Shown: positions 8,087 to 15,550 of the stretch, in pieces
Layout of the letters: each line of letters begins with the position of its first letter
Position numbering within the stretch: the first letter of the stretch is position 1
Assembly: GCA_007116915.1 (NCBI GenBank)
Contig: SKHQ01000039.1
Location: forward strand, 1-27,198
Length of the DNA stretch: 27,198 bases
Direction: 5' to 3'
Origin: Candidatus Methanomethylophilaceae archaeon
Lineage (GTDB): Archaea; Thermoplasmatota; Thermoplasmata; Methanomassiliicoccales; Methanomethylophilaceae
Notes under the pieces: generated by a model
Database searches by the model: none
The model's input: the letters and a program-made list of their open reading frames with translations, nothing else
Told to the model about the DNA's origin: nothing
Position numbers and translations under genes: made by a program

Positions 8087-9001
8087 ATGGAGGTCCATTT
8101 CCTCGGTACATCGGGAGGGGTCCCGTCTCCAGCCAGGTCACTACCTTGTACCGCCTTGAAACGCAACGGCCGCGTCCTACTATTCGATTGCGGCGAAGGT
8201 GCTCAGAGGCAGTTGATGATGTCGCCGCTGTCGATGATGGCAGTCGATTGCATATTCCTGTCACATCATCATGGCGACCATGTGACAGGCGTGCCTGGAC
8301 TTTTACAGACGATGTCACTATTCTCACGGCAACGTCCGATCAGAGTGTTCGGCCCCGAGGGGACAGTCACCATGATGGAGAGGATGTCCTCCATCCAGGA
8401 TGCAGAACCCTGTTATCCGGTGGAGGTGAGGGATCTCCATCCCGGTGATTCTTTGGAATCGGAAGACATGACCATACTCGCTGTGGGGACCGACCACACC
8501 GTTCCCTCCTTGGGTTATGTGTTGAGGGAGAAGCCCCGTCAGGGAAGGTTCGATGCCGATGCCGCCAGGAAACTGGGCGTACCGGAAGGTCCGCTCTATT
8601 CCGACCTGCAGAACGGTTCGTCGGTGACGGTCACAGGACGCGTCGTCAGGCCCGAGGACGTTTTAGGACCCGCACGTCGTGGCAGGTCGTTCTCCTATTC
8701 CGGCGACACCAGGCCATGTGCGGCCTTCATCGAGGCCAGTGAAGGTGTCGACCTAATGGTGCACGAAGCGACTTTCACTGATGACGGCACCGACCGGGCG
8801 GCGGAGAGCGGACATAGTACCGCCCGTCAGGCTGCAGAGGTATGCAAGCAGGCGGGGGCGGGGACCCTGGTCCTCACTCACATCAGTCCCAGAATAGAGG
8901 ACGACCTCGTCTTGGAGAATGAAGCTTCGGAAGTGCTGGAAGCAAGGAACGTCGTGGTGGCGCGGGATTTCGACAGTCTCCGCATCGACTATTCCGAATG
9001 A
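8087..9001 (+). CDS. rnz: Ribonuclease Z (tRNA 3' endonuclease)
   Basis: Metallo-beta-lactamase fold endonuclease that cleaves pre-tRNA at the discriminator base to make the mature 3' end. Started at ATG 8087 the protein begins MEVHFLGTSGGVPSPARS, the typical N-terminus of the family; an in-frame ATG at 8054 would overlap the upstream gene. The zinc motif HxHxDH is at H60-x-H62-x-D64-H65. Later family blocks include GTDHTVPSLGYVL, FSYSGDTRPC, the MVHEATFTDD region and LTHISPR. At 304 residues it is the short, tRNase Z(S) type. The stop lies 3 nt from the convergent HTH-CBS gene. Confidence 0.95.
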   Translation: MEVHFLGTSGGVPSPARSLPCTALKRNGRVLLFDCGEGAQRQLMMSPLSMMAVDCIFLSHHHGDHVTGVPGLLQTMSLFSRQRPIRVFGPEGTVTMMERMSSIQDAEPCYPVEVRDLHPGDSLESEDMTILAVGTDHTVPSLGYVLREKPRQGRFDADAARKLGVPEGPLYSDLQNGSSVTVTGRVVRPEDVLGPARRGRSFSYSGDTRPCAAFIEASEGVDLMVHEATFTDDGTDRAAESGHSTARQAAEVCKQAGAGTLVLTHISPRIEDDLVLENEASEVLEARNVVVARDFDSLRIDYSE

Positions 9002-9004
9002 CGC

Positions 9005-9568
9005 TCAGATCAGCTTGAGCAGGTCCGCCGAGGTCAATACTCCGATTATCTTACCTTTTCTGGCCACGAGTACCGCATTGGCGTTGCCCATAAGGGTCGT
9101 GACGGTATCCATAGGCGTGTTCTCATTCACCACCGGGAACATGTCTCCCATGACACGTGCGACACTCATGCCGCTAAGTTCGTCCATGGTCTTGCCCTGA
9201 CGGATCAATTCAAGTATAGTCCTCTCCGAGATGCTCCCCACTGGAACTTCACCCTTCAGGACCGGCAGTTGGGAGAATCCGGTGGTCTTCATCAGGTCGG
9301 AGGCAGCTCTGACCTTCTCTGTGCACTGAATGGTGACCACGCCCTTACTGGCGACATCAACAGCGGTCTTGTGGTTCTCATCGTTCCTGCTCATGTTCTC
9401 CAGGGTCTCGAACAATTTGACGACCGTGTCGTAGCTGGCCGATATGTTCTCCCTTTCGATCTTCGCAATTGCGCTCTGGCTTATACCGGAGCGTTTGGCA
9501 AGCTCCGCTTGTGTGACATCCAGTACCTTACGTAGTTTGCGGATGTCGGAGGCAGGCGGGAATCTCAT
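9005..9568 (-). CDS. XRE-type HTH regulator with two CBS domains
   Basis: 187 residues. Residues about 8-55 form an XRE/Cro-type helix-turn-helix (IRKLRKVLDVTQAELAKRSG, then SQSAIAKIERENISASY). Residues about 66-187 contain a pair of CBS motifs, the first covering VVTIQCTEKVRAASDLM to SISERTILELI and the second MGDMFPVVNENTPMDTV to IGVLTSADLLKLI. CBS pairs bind adenosyl compounds such as AMP, ATP, SAM or methylthioadenosine, so this is likely a ligand-responsive repressor or activator. It faces the SAM synthetase gene across a 121-bp gap that contains a perfect inverted repeat placed where its own TATA box should be. Autoregulation and control of mat are inferred from this arrangement. Confidence 0.92.
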   Translation of the reverse strand: MRFPPASDIRKLRKVLDVTQAELAKRSGISQSAIAKIERENISASYDTVVKLFETLENMSRNDENHKTAVDVASKGVVTIQCTEKVRAASDLMKTTGFSQLPVLKGEVPVGSISERTILELIRQGKTMDELSGMSVARVMGDMFPVVNENTPMDTVTTLMGNANAVLVARKGKIIGVLTSADLLKLI

Positions 9569-9581
9569 GACACTAGAGCAT

Positions 9582-9601
9582 ATTATTCCTATATGAATAA
9601 T
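9582..9601. promoter_or_regulatory. Perfect inverted repeat, candidate operator of the HTH-CBS/mat divergent promoter
   Basis: Seven-base arms ATTATTC and GAATAAT flank a 6-bp CTATAT centre. The centre is about 23 nt upstream of the HTH-CBS start, so the repeat overlaps where its TATA box is expected. The size and symmetry fit an XRE-family dimer site. Confidence 0.6.
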
Positions 9602-9609
9602 TGTATCAA

Positions 9610-9646
9610 TGTTGTTTATATGGCATAAAAAACTACAGAAACAACA
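9610..9646. promoter_or_regulatory. mat core promoter flanked by an 8-bp inverted repeat
   Basis: TTTATATG at 9615-9622 and CATAAAAAA at 9625-9632 are candidate TATA elements for mat. The region is bracketed by TGTTGTTT (9610-9617) and AAACAACA (9639-9646), perfect inverted arms separated by 21 bp. A GGGGAG ribosome binding site follows at 9675-9680, ahead of ATG 9690. Confidence 0.45.
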
Positions 9647-9689
9647 CTGGATTGTCTTGATGACGGTTTTTTAAGGGGAGTAGTTTACA

Positions 9690-10895
9690 ATGTCCAAGAA
9701 TATTTACGTCGAGGAGATAAAGGACCTTCCTCTGCACATGCGGAGGGTGGAGCTCTGCGAGAGAAAAGGAATCGGTCATCCCGACAGTGTCGCCGATGGA
9801 TTGGCGGAGACCGTCAGCAGGGCTCTCTGCAAGATGTATAAGAAGGAGTTCGGACACGTACTTCACCACAACACAGATGAGGCACAGATAGTGGCTGGAT
9901 CATCCGCTCCCCGTTTCGGCGGCGGTTACATCATCGACCCGGTTTACATATTACTGGTGGGCAGGTCGACATCCTTCATCAAGGAGAACGGCGACATTCG
10001 CATACTTCCATGCAAGTCCGTGGCATTGAAGGCCGCCAAGGAGTACATGAAACGGACCTTCAAGGATCTGGATACCGAGAACGACATGATAATGGAGGCC
10101 AGACTCGGCCAGGGTTCAGATGACCTGATGGGCGTCTACGAGACTTCCAAATTCCTGGCCAACGACACATCGTTCGGAGTGGGTTACGCTCCTTACAGCC
10201 AGACAGAGAAAGTGGTGTTGGAGGCGGAGAGGTTCATAAACGGTCCTCTCAAGGACATCATGCCGGAGGCCGGTCATGACGTCAAGGTGATGGCCTCACG
10301 CGTGGGTGATGAGCTAACATTAACCGTGGCCTGTGCCATGGTGGACAGGTATCTGGACAATGCCGACCACTACATCTCCGCCGTGCAGGAGCTCCGTTCC
10401 CGAACCATGGACCATGTGCTCAAGCACACTGACCTCGATGTTAAAATGGATGTCAATACCGGTGACGACTATGACCGCGGCGTGTATTATCTCACCTGTA
10501 CCGGCCTCTCTCAGGAGATGGGCGATGACGGTTCTGTGGGCCGCGGAAACCGTGCCAATGGGCTCATCACACCCTATCGTCCCATGAGCATGGAGGCCAC
10601 CTCCGGTAAGAACCCGATAACACACATCGGAAAAATATATAATATACTGTCACGGATAATAGCAGAGGATATAGCCAAGGAACTACCCGATGAAGCCGAG
10701 GTGCGCGTCAGGTTGCTATCGCAGATCGGGAAACCGATATCGCAACCTCTGAACGCCAGCATACAGCTGGTCTCCATGGACGATGCGGTCGCCTCCCGTT
10801 ACAGCAAGGACGCGGAGGCCATCGCTTACCAGTGGCTAGACAACATCGATAAGGTCTCGAACATGATAATAGAAGGGAAAGTGACGACATTCTGA
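9690..10895 (+). CDS. mat: S-adenosylmethionine synthetase, archaeal type
   Basis: Makes S-adenosylmethionine from methionine and ATP. The protein is the archaeal-type enzyme (about 400 residues), which diverges strongly from the bacterial MetK. Recognisable blocks are RKGIGHPDSVADGLAE (H30, D32 in the ATP site), HHNTDEAQIVAGSS, PRFGGGYIIDPVYILLVGR, TGDDYDRGVYYLT, and GRGNRANGLITPYRPMSMEA followed by the GKNPITHIGKIYN segment. A good purine-rich ribosome binding site (GGGGAG) precedes the ATG by about 9 nt. The downstream winged-helix gene starts 4 nt after the stop and is probably co-transcribed. The divergent HTH-CBS regulator and the inverted repeats between them suggest regulation by an adenosyl ligand. 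Confidence 0.97.
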   Translation: MSKNIYVEEIKDLPLHMRRVELCERKGIGHPDSVADGLAETVSRALCKMYKKEFGHVLHHNTDEAQIVAGSSAPRFGGGYIIDPVYILLVGRSTSFIKENGDIRILPCKSVALKAAKEYMKRTFKDLDTENDMIMEARLGQGSDDLMGVYETSKFLANDTSFGVGYAPYSQTEKVVLEAERFINGPLKDIMPEAGHDVKVMASRVGDELTLTVACAMVDRYLDNADHYISAVQELRSRTMDHVLKHTDLDVKMDVNTGDDYDRGVYYLTCTGLSQEMGDDGSVGRGNRANGLITPYRPMSMEATSGKNPITHIGKIYNILSRIIAEDIAKELPDEAEVRVRLLSQIGKPISQPLNASIQLVSMDDAVASRYSKDAEAIAYQWLDNIDKVSNMIIEGKVTTF

Positions 10896-10899
10896 CACT

Positions 10900-11484
10900 A
10901 TGAAGATCATTGAGGTACCTCAGTACGGACCGATGTTCCGTTTCAAAGACCACCACGTATATTGGACGCTGCACCTGCTATCCGGAGGTAAGAGGTTTGG
11001 CAGGAAGAAGCTATCCGATATGGTGGGCATAGGCGAGGGAAGCATGAGGAGGATCATCAACACCCTGCGGGAATGGGAGATGATCGATATCAAGCAGACC
11101 GGCATCAAGATAAGCAGAGAGGGGCTCGGTTTCCTCTCCGAGCTTCCGCTTAAAGTGCTGGACATCAATATCGACGACCTGGTGGTCGGTAATCATCAGC
11201 AGGCAATCCTGGTCAAAGGGGTTGCCCACAAGATAGAGAATGGGATGCAGCAGCGTGACGCCGGGATAAGGGCCGGTTCTGAGGGTTGCACCACCATCCT
11301 TTATCGTAATGGAAAACTTTTGATGCCTCCTGACTGGGACCTGGATGTCAACAGACCGGGGCTGGCCCGCTCCATAAGGTCAATAGAAGAGATGGAAGAA
11401 GGCGACATAATAATCGTCGGCGGAGCCTTCGAGCGCTTGGGTGCTGTCAACGGCGCATTGTCCGCGGCCTTCGAACTGTTCTGA
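10900..11484 (+). CDS. Winged-helix DNA-binding protein with DUF4443-like C-terminal domain
   Basis: 194 residues. The N-terminal part (about 14-75) resembles a winged helix: HHVYWTLHLLSGGKRFGRKKLSDMVG then a recognition-helix-like GEGSMRRIINTLREWEMID and a wing. The C-terminal part (about 85-194) resembles the archaeal DUF4443 family, ending in a GDIIIVGGAFERLGAVNGALSAA segment. Its start is 4 nt after the mat stop, so it should be co-transcribed and may report on or control SAM-related metabolism. The family assignment is from memory of pattern, and the ligand is unknown. Confidence 0.75.
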   Translation: MKIIEVPQYGPMFRFKDHHVYWTLHLLSGGKRFGRKKLSDMVGIGEGSMRRIINTLREWEMIDIKQTGIKISREGLGFLSELPLKVLDINIDDLVVGNHQQAILVKGVAHKIENGMQQRDAGIRAGSEGCTTILYRNGKLLMPPDWDLDVNRPGLARSIRSIEEMEEGDIIIVGGAFERLGAVNGALSAAFELF

Positions 11485-11515
11485 CCGTTCTTGTTTTCTA
11501 TGAGTTTGCGGATTC

Positions 11516-12508
11516 ATGGGCGTGAGCGGTCCCGAGCATCTGTTCAACATCTCAGCTTATGATTTCGACCTAGAACGCATCGGCGGTGGGCCGGGGATGG
11601 AGCAGTTGGTCTCGTCCCAGAACCTAAACGGCGTCGAGATGTTAACGGGCCATTTTCCCGCTCCAGCAGAGTTCAAGGATCTGGTGAGGGGCGTACACCT
11701 ACCCTATGCCGTGGACTGGTATTCTGGTTGGAAAGGCCTCCACACCCTCGATGATGTGGATGACACGCAGGTGGCGTTCCTATGTTATGGACGGGATCGT
11801 GAGGAAATGGTCCGGACCGTGCGTGAGATGATCCTCAATGCTGTTCCATTGGAGCCGGCGTATGGCGTCATCCATGCCGGCAGCCCCAACCTTCTCAAGG
11901 TGTTCTCCCAGGACAACGGTTTCAGCGACCATGAGGTGCTCGTGGCCTTCGCTGAGCTGTTGAACGATGCCGTGGCCGAAATGCCAGATCAGAAACCCCC
12001 TTTCAAATTGGCCCTCGAGAACCTCTGGTGGCCGGGACTGCGGTTGCTGGACCGCGCCGAGGTCCGGATATTGGAGGAGAAGTTGGAGTTCGATGATTGG
12101 GGGATATGCCTCGATACCGGTCATCTGATGAATGCCCTGCGCGACTGTCGGAACGAGCTGGATGCGGTGGAGTCTGCCCTCAAGGCTTTGGACCGCATCG
12201 GTGATGAATCGGTGGACCGCATCTGCTCCATGCATCTTCATATGAGCCTTTCAGCGGACTATCAGGCGGAGTCCATGGCCCAGGGGGAGAGCAGCGAGTA
12301 CCGGGAGGCGGACCTCAACGGCAAACTGAACATCGCCTACCCTCACTTCGGCCGTATGGATTGGCACATGCCGTTCCAGACCGCCGCCTGCGCTGAACTG
12401 GTGGCCCGTGCCGGTCCGACACACGTCACCCACGAGTTCATCACCCCCGGCCGTGACGAGTTGATGGAAAGGCTCTCCACCCAGCTGTCACATTTCCCCA
12501 CTCGTTGA
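11516..12508 (+). CDS. Xylose isomerase-like TIM-barrel protein, probable metalloenzyme
   Basis: A 330-residue protein with the layout of the xylose isomerase-like/AP endonuclease 2 superfamily. Likely metal ligands sit at strand ends in barrel order: H61 (GVHLPY), H120 (GVIHAGS), E168 (LALENLWWPG), D200 and H203 (CLDTGHLMN), H240/H242 (MHLHMSLS), and E307 (THEFIT). The set would bind two or three divalent ions. No specific subfamily recognised; candidates are sugar isomerase/epimerase-type enzymes or an endonuclease IV relative, though the DNA-binding loops of Nfo are not obvious. It starts 31 nt after the winged-helix gene, which allows either read-through or a weak promoter of its own. Confidence 0.8.
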   Translation: MGVSGPEHLFNISAYDFDLERIGGGPGMEQLVSSQNLNGVEMLTGHFPAPAEFKDLVRGVHLPYAVDWYSGWKGLHTLDDVDDTQVAFLCYGRDREEMVRTVREMILNAVPLEPAYGVIHAGSPNLLKVFSQDNGFSDHEVLVAFAELLNDAVAEMPDQKPPFKLALENLWWPGLRLLDRAEVRILEEKLEFDDWGICLDTGHLMNALRDCRNELDAVESALKALDRIGDESVDRICSMHLHMSLSADYQAESMAQGESSEYREADLNGKLNIAYPHFGRMDWHMPFQTAACAELVARAGPTHVTHEFITPGRDELMERLSTQLSHFPTR

Positions 12509-12515
12509 AGATGGG

Positions 12516-12525
12516 TTTATTATAT
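12516..12525 (+). promoter_or_regulatory. TATA box of the UbiA-family gene
   Basis: TTTATTATAT is centred about 25 nt upstream of ATG 12546, so the transcript is predicted to be leaderless. Confidence 0.6.
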
Positions 12526-12545
12526 CCTCTGGACATTCCCGCCTC

Positions 12546-13517
12546 ATGACCCCCGGTCCCGAAGAAGTAGGCATATTCCGTTGGCTAAACCTCGTTATGC
12601 GGTTCAGTTACACATTGCCCTTCGTCCTGGCATCCATCTGCGGTGTGGCCTATGGTCTGCGATACAGCAACGATTACCTGATCGCCGTGCTGATACCTTT
12701 GGACGTACTGTTCCTGGCGATGTTCGTCAACTTCTCCAACGATTATTTTGATTTTGTCAGCGGGGTCGACGTCGAGGTCGGCAAGGAGCGCTTCGAGAAG
12801 TTGGAGGAGTCACCGGTATTCAAGGACAACGAGTTGCTCAAGAAGGTCTACTGGGACGGGAACCAGTTCGAGAGGGGTTTGATAACCGTTGAGCAGGGCC
12901 GGAAGGTCATGGCATTCCTGGTGCTCATGTCCCTGGTGCTCGCCGTCCCCATACTGATGCACGGCGGACTACTGGTCATAATCCTGGGATTGGCAGGCTT
13001 GCTTTTAGCATACTTCTACACCGCCCCGCCCATAAACATGGGAGCCCGTGGCCTGGGGGAGCTGAATGTCGGCATATCATTCTTCATGCTGGTGTTCTTC
13101 TCCCATTACGTCCTGTCCGGGGTGTTCAGCTGGGAGATATTCGTGTTCTCCCTGGCAATCGCATTGGCCGTCGGTCTGATGAGGGTCGTCGACGCCATGT
13201 CAGGATATGAATCCCATCTCAAGCATGGGGAGAAGGACCTAGCGGTCAGGATGGGGGGACGGGAGCAGGCGGTTCCGGTTATCAAAGGCATTCAGGCATC
13301 CTTCGTGACTCTGCTCGCGGTGATGATACTCTTCCATCCGGTCTACGTGATACTGCTTCTGACAATACCGTTGGTAATCCGTTCCTGGAGGATCATGGAT
13401 GCCAAGGAGGAGCTGTGGTACGTCCGTATCGCTCCGCAGTACTTCGGCGTGAGCCTACTGACGATGGTCCTTTACATCATCGCTTTGTCAACGCGAACAT
13501 TCCTGACATCTCTGTGA
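12546..13517 (+). CDS. UbiA-family prenyltransferase (MenA-like)
   Basis: Integral membrane enzyme that transfers a polyprenyl chain from its diphosphate to an acceptor. The first Asp-rich motif is NDYFDFVSGVD (N65, D66, D69, D75), the second is in DAMSGYESHLKHGEKD (about 215-230), and YTAPPINMGARGLGE lies between as in MenA-like members. About eight hydrophobic segments are visible through LLTIPLV and the terminal YFGVSLLTMVLYIIALS. At 323 residues it is slightly longer than typical archaeal DGGGP synthases of about 280, and the YTAPP/GLGE block looks more like quinone-type enzymes. The acceptor is unknown; no quinone genes are nearby. Its 3' end overlaps the convergent radical SAM gene by 41 nt. 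Confidence 0.9.
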   Translation: MTPGPEEVGIFRWLNLVMRFSYTLPFVLASICGVAYGLRYSNDYLIAVLIPLDVLFLAMFVNFSNDYFDFVSGVDVEVGKERFEKLEESPVFKDNELLKKVYWDGNQFERGLITVEQGRKVMAFLVLMSLVLAVPILMHGGLLVIILGLAGLLLAYFYTAPPINMGARGLGELNVGISFFMLVFFSHYVLSGVFSWEIFVFSLAIALAVGLMRVVDAMSGYESHLKHGEKDLAVRMGGREQAVPVIKGIQASFVTLLAVMILFHPVYVILLLTIPLVIRSWRIMDAKEELWYVRIAPQYFGVSLLTMVLYIIALSTRTFLTSL

Positions 13518-14445
13518 TGGTGAACGGGTCTCCGCGGTTCACCAGATAATACTCCCTGACAGCATCGAAACCGCACTTGCGGCAGGATTCAGTCCCGGCC
13601 ATCGGACAGCCTTGGGCATGGGACCCGTCCGGCAGTACGAAGGCGGAGACATGGTGGGGGCATTTCTCAGAGAAGTCCTCCTCCAATAGCAGCTTGAGGG
13701 CCTTCTTGGAGTTGAGGATGGGATAACCCTCCCTCTTCAACATCTGGATCTCATGGATGACTGCGGCCTTCTCCTCTAGTGTAAGGGCAACGTCCTCCGG
13801 CGGAGGAGTGATGAAATTGTAAATGATCCCGCGGATGGCAGGGTTGTCCTGCACTATCTCGGCCACTTCCCTGACGGTGTGCAGGTTATCCCGCTGCACC
13901 ACCATGTTGGCGAAGACAGCGGGATGTTCCAATGTCTCCAATCCCGCCATGAGGCGGTCGTAGACGCCTTCGCTACGAATGGCGTCATGGACCTCACGGG
14001 GTCCGTCGAGACTTATGGATATCACATCCGATTCGGTGTGATAGCCGTTGGTACCGTTGGTGGTGTATCCGATGTTGAAATAGCCGATCTCCCTTCCCAG
14101 GCGTATTAGGTCGCCGAGGTCCTTTCCTTCATCCTCCCACATTGTGGGCTCACCGCCCTCGAAATAGAGGATGCGCGCCCCGCGGCGATACTGGCCTCTC
14201 ATCTCCTCTTCCATCTCAGGGTAGCTCAGCTTCCGTTTGGGCGGCAGCAACTCAAGGTTACCCTGAATGCTGCAATGGCGGCAGTTTAGGTTGCAGGCGT
14301 AATGGATAATAATCGTCGTGACCAAAGGCTTCTTGAAGCCTAGTTTGCACCCTACCCACCAGCCGGCATGGCTGGCAAATTGTCTCACCAATCCCATGGT
14401 TATGGGATTTGAAGAGGCATATAAAAGGGATTCGAACATCATCAT
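13477..14445 (-). CDS. Radical SAM protein with a C-terminal cysteine cluster
   Basis: The CNLNCRHC motif (CxxxCxxC) near residue 51-58 binds the [4Fe-4S] cluster that cleaves SAM, followed by the family's YFEGGEPTMWED (GGEP) and ISISLDGP elements of the partial TIM barrel. A second set of cysteines near the C-terminus (EKCPHH, then QGCPMAG, ESCRKCGF) could hold an auxiliary cluster as in SPASM-type proteins. Substrate not recognised; it is not NifB-like. The start is uncertain: ATG 14460 is 12 nt from the divergent thpR start, ATG 14445 follows a GGGG ribosome binding site, and ATG 14397 would be leaderless from a minus-strand TATA at 14418-14427. I use 14445 because the extra residues look protein-like. 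Confidence 0.85.
   Translation of the reverse strand: MMMFESLLYASSNPITMGLVRQFASHAGWWVGCKLGFKKPLVTTIIIHYACNLNCRHCSIQGNLELLPPKRKLSYPEMEEEMRGQYRRGARILYFEGGEPTMWEDEGKDLGDLIRLGREIGYFNIGYTTNGTNGYHTESDVISISLDGPREVHDAIRSEGVYDRLMAGLETLEHPAVFANMVVQRDNLHTVREVAEIVQDNPAIRGIIYNFITPPPEDVALTLEEKAAVIHEIQMLKREGYPILNSKKALKLLLEEDFSEKCPHHVSAFVLPDGSHAQGCPMAGTESCRKCGFDAVREYYLVNRGDPFTITEMSGMFALTKR
14418..14427. promoter_or_regulatory. TATA box of thpR, possibly usable in both directions
   Basis: CATATAAAAG on the plus strand lies about 50 nt upstream of thpR ATG 14473 and predicts a transcription start near 14449. The reverse complement, CTTTTATATG, is about 26 nt upstream of ATG 14397 in the radical SAM gene, so the same element could also serve the minus strand. 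Confidence 0.45.
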
Positions 14446-14446
14446 T

Positions 14447-14476
14447 ATGTCCCCTGCCAACGATTCAGTCCCATGA
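14447..14476 (+). other. Possible nine-codon leader ORF overlapping the thpR start
   Basis: ATG 14447 opens a 9-codon frame (MSPANDSVP) whose TGA at 14474-14476 overlaps the thpR ATG as ATGA. It starts near the predicted transcription start, so it could be a leaderless mini-ORF coupled to thpR. Such overlaps can occur by chance. Confidence 0.25.
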
Positions 14477-15024
14477 GGCTCTTCTTTGCGGTGGACGTGC
14501 CCGCGGTACCTGGGCTCTTACCAGTGCTCGATCGTCTAGAGGCGATGCAGGGAGCCAAGGTCCCCTCTTCTGACAGTTTGCACATAACCTTGAAGTTCAT
14601 CGGGGAGGCCGACGCTGCAATCATCCCATCACTTTCCCAGTCCATGGACCTTTCCGTCTCCGACATCGCGCCATTCACGATGACACTGCGCTCGATCGGA
14701 TGTTTTCCCGATGATTCCCGCCCGCGGGTGGTTTGGGCGGGTGTCGAGGACGGTGGCATCCTGAAGAAAATATCGGATAGGCTGGAGGAAGAGACCTCCG
14801 CTTTAGGGATTGAGGCCGAGAAGCGTGGATTCCGTCCTCATCTGACTCTGGCCCGGCTCCGCCAGCCATTTCCGGGGATGATGAAGAATTTCGATGACCT
14901 CTCGGGGGTGGAGCTAGGTACAGTGAACGTTGCCGATGTGAAACTGAAGAGCAGTCTGCTGACTCCATCAGGACCGAGACACTCGGTGATCCACACATCC
15001 CGTCTGAATGAGGTCAACAAGTAG
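14473..15024 (+). CDS. thpR: RNA 2',3'-cyclic phosphodiesterase (2H family, formerly 2'-5' RNA ligase)
   Basis: Opens 2',3'-cyclic phosphate ends of RNA to 2'-phosphate. The 183-residue length is normal and both catalytic HxT signatures are present: SLHITLKFIG (H37, T39) and RPHLTLARLR (H123, T125), arranged in the two-fold pseudosymmetric 2H fold. The N-terminus MRLFFAVDVP is typical. It follows a TATA box at 14418-14427. The stop is TAG. The gene is not obviously in an operon with the pilin-like genes, which have their own TATA element. Confidence 0.95.
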   Translation: MRLFFAVDVPAVPGLLPVLDRLEAMQGAKVPSSDSLHITLKFIGEADAAIIPSLSQSMDLSVSDIAPFTMTLRSIGCFPDDSRPRVVWAGVEDGGILKKISDRLEEETSALGIEAEKRGFRPHLTLARLRQPFPGMMKNFDDLSGVELGTVNVADVKLKSSLLTPSGPRHSVIHTSRLNEVNK

Positions 15025-15043
15025 TGTAGATGTATCTGTCAGC

Positions 15044-15050
15044 GATTTAA
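15044..15050 (+). promoter_or_regulatory. TATA-like box of the pilin-like gene cluster
   Basis: GATTTAA is centred about 27 nt upstream of ATG 15074, favouring that start over ATG 15059 as a leaderless transcript. Confidence 0.4.
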
Positions 15051-15073
15051 GAAGCTGAATGACTGTTCGCGTC

Positions 15074-15550
15074 ATGGGACGTATTCCTTACGGCGAAAAG
15101 AGTCTGCGTAAAGACAGACGGGCGGCCATCGAAGGGTTGCCGCTGCAATTGATGATATTGGTGATAATCGCCGGTCTAGCGACCACCGTGATAGTCGGTT
15201 GGATGGGCTCCATCGATGTGCCGAACGGCATCGGAGCGGTGACCGTTGAGCCGGGTCACATACTGTTGACCGAAGGCGAGAACGGCATACGTTACGCTGA
15301 GGATGTTTCGCTTGACGTGGCGGTGTTCGACCGGTTGGGCGACCCCGTTTCCGGCGCCGCGGTGGTATTGAGCGGTTCCAGCGTCTCTGATGGAAAGGGT
15401 TCCGCCGTATACGCTGTGACCGGTTCCGACGGTGTTGCCCGTTTCAGCTCACTGAGCATGCAGACCAACGGAGGATTGGGGCAGATAGACGTCACCGTCA
15501 GCAAGAGCGGTTACGGCAGCAACTCCGAGGCCAAGGTGCTTTTGATATGA
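15074..15550 (+). CDS. Pilin-like secreted protein with an Ig-like domain
   Basis: A 158-residue protein (163 if started at ATG 15059). A short basic N-terminus ends in KDRRAAIEGLPLQ and is followed by one hydrophobic segment (LMILVIIAGLATTVIVGWM), the layout of class III (prepilin/archaellin) signal peptides. The remaining part is extracellular and resembles a bacterial Ig-like (Big_1/invasin) domain: VSLDVAVFDRLGDPVSGAAVVL, then GVARFSSLSM and a beta-rich end. The next gene shares the RRAxI[ED]-LPLxL pattern and overlaps the stop as ATGA, so the cluster is likely translated as a unit. No pilin peptidase or assembly ATPase is in the window. A surface-filament or adhesion role is inferred. 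Confidence 0.75.
   Translation: MGRIPYGEKSLRKDRRAAIEGLPLQLMILVIIAGLATTVIVGWMGSIDVPNGIGAVTVEPGHILLTEGENGIRYAEDVSLDVAVFDRLGDPVSGAAVVLSGSSVSDGKGSAVYAVTGSDGVARFSSLSMQTNGGLGQIDVTVSKSGYGSNSEAKVLLI

Noticed and set aside
8077..8448. Read-through of the TAG of the 69-residue gene into a longer pyrrolysine-containing protein.
   Set aside because: The continued frame lies inside rnz in another frame, with no protein-like conservation signals, and the rnz start sits immediately after the TAG.
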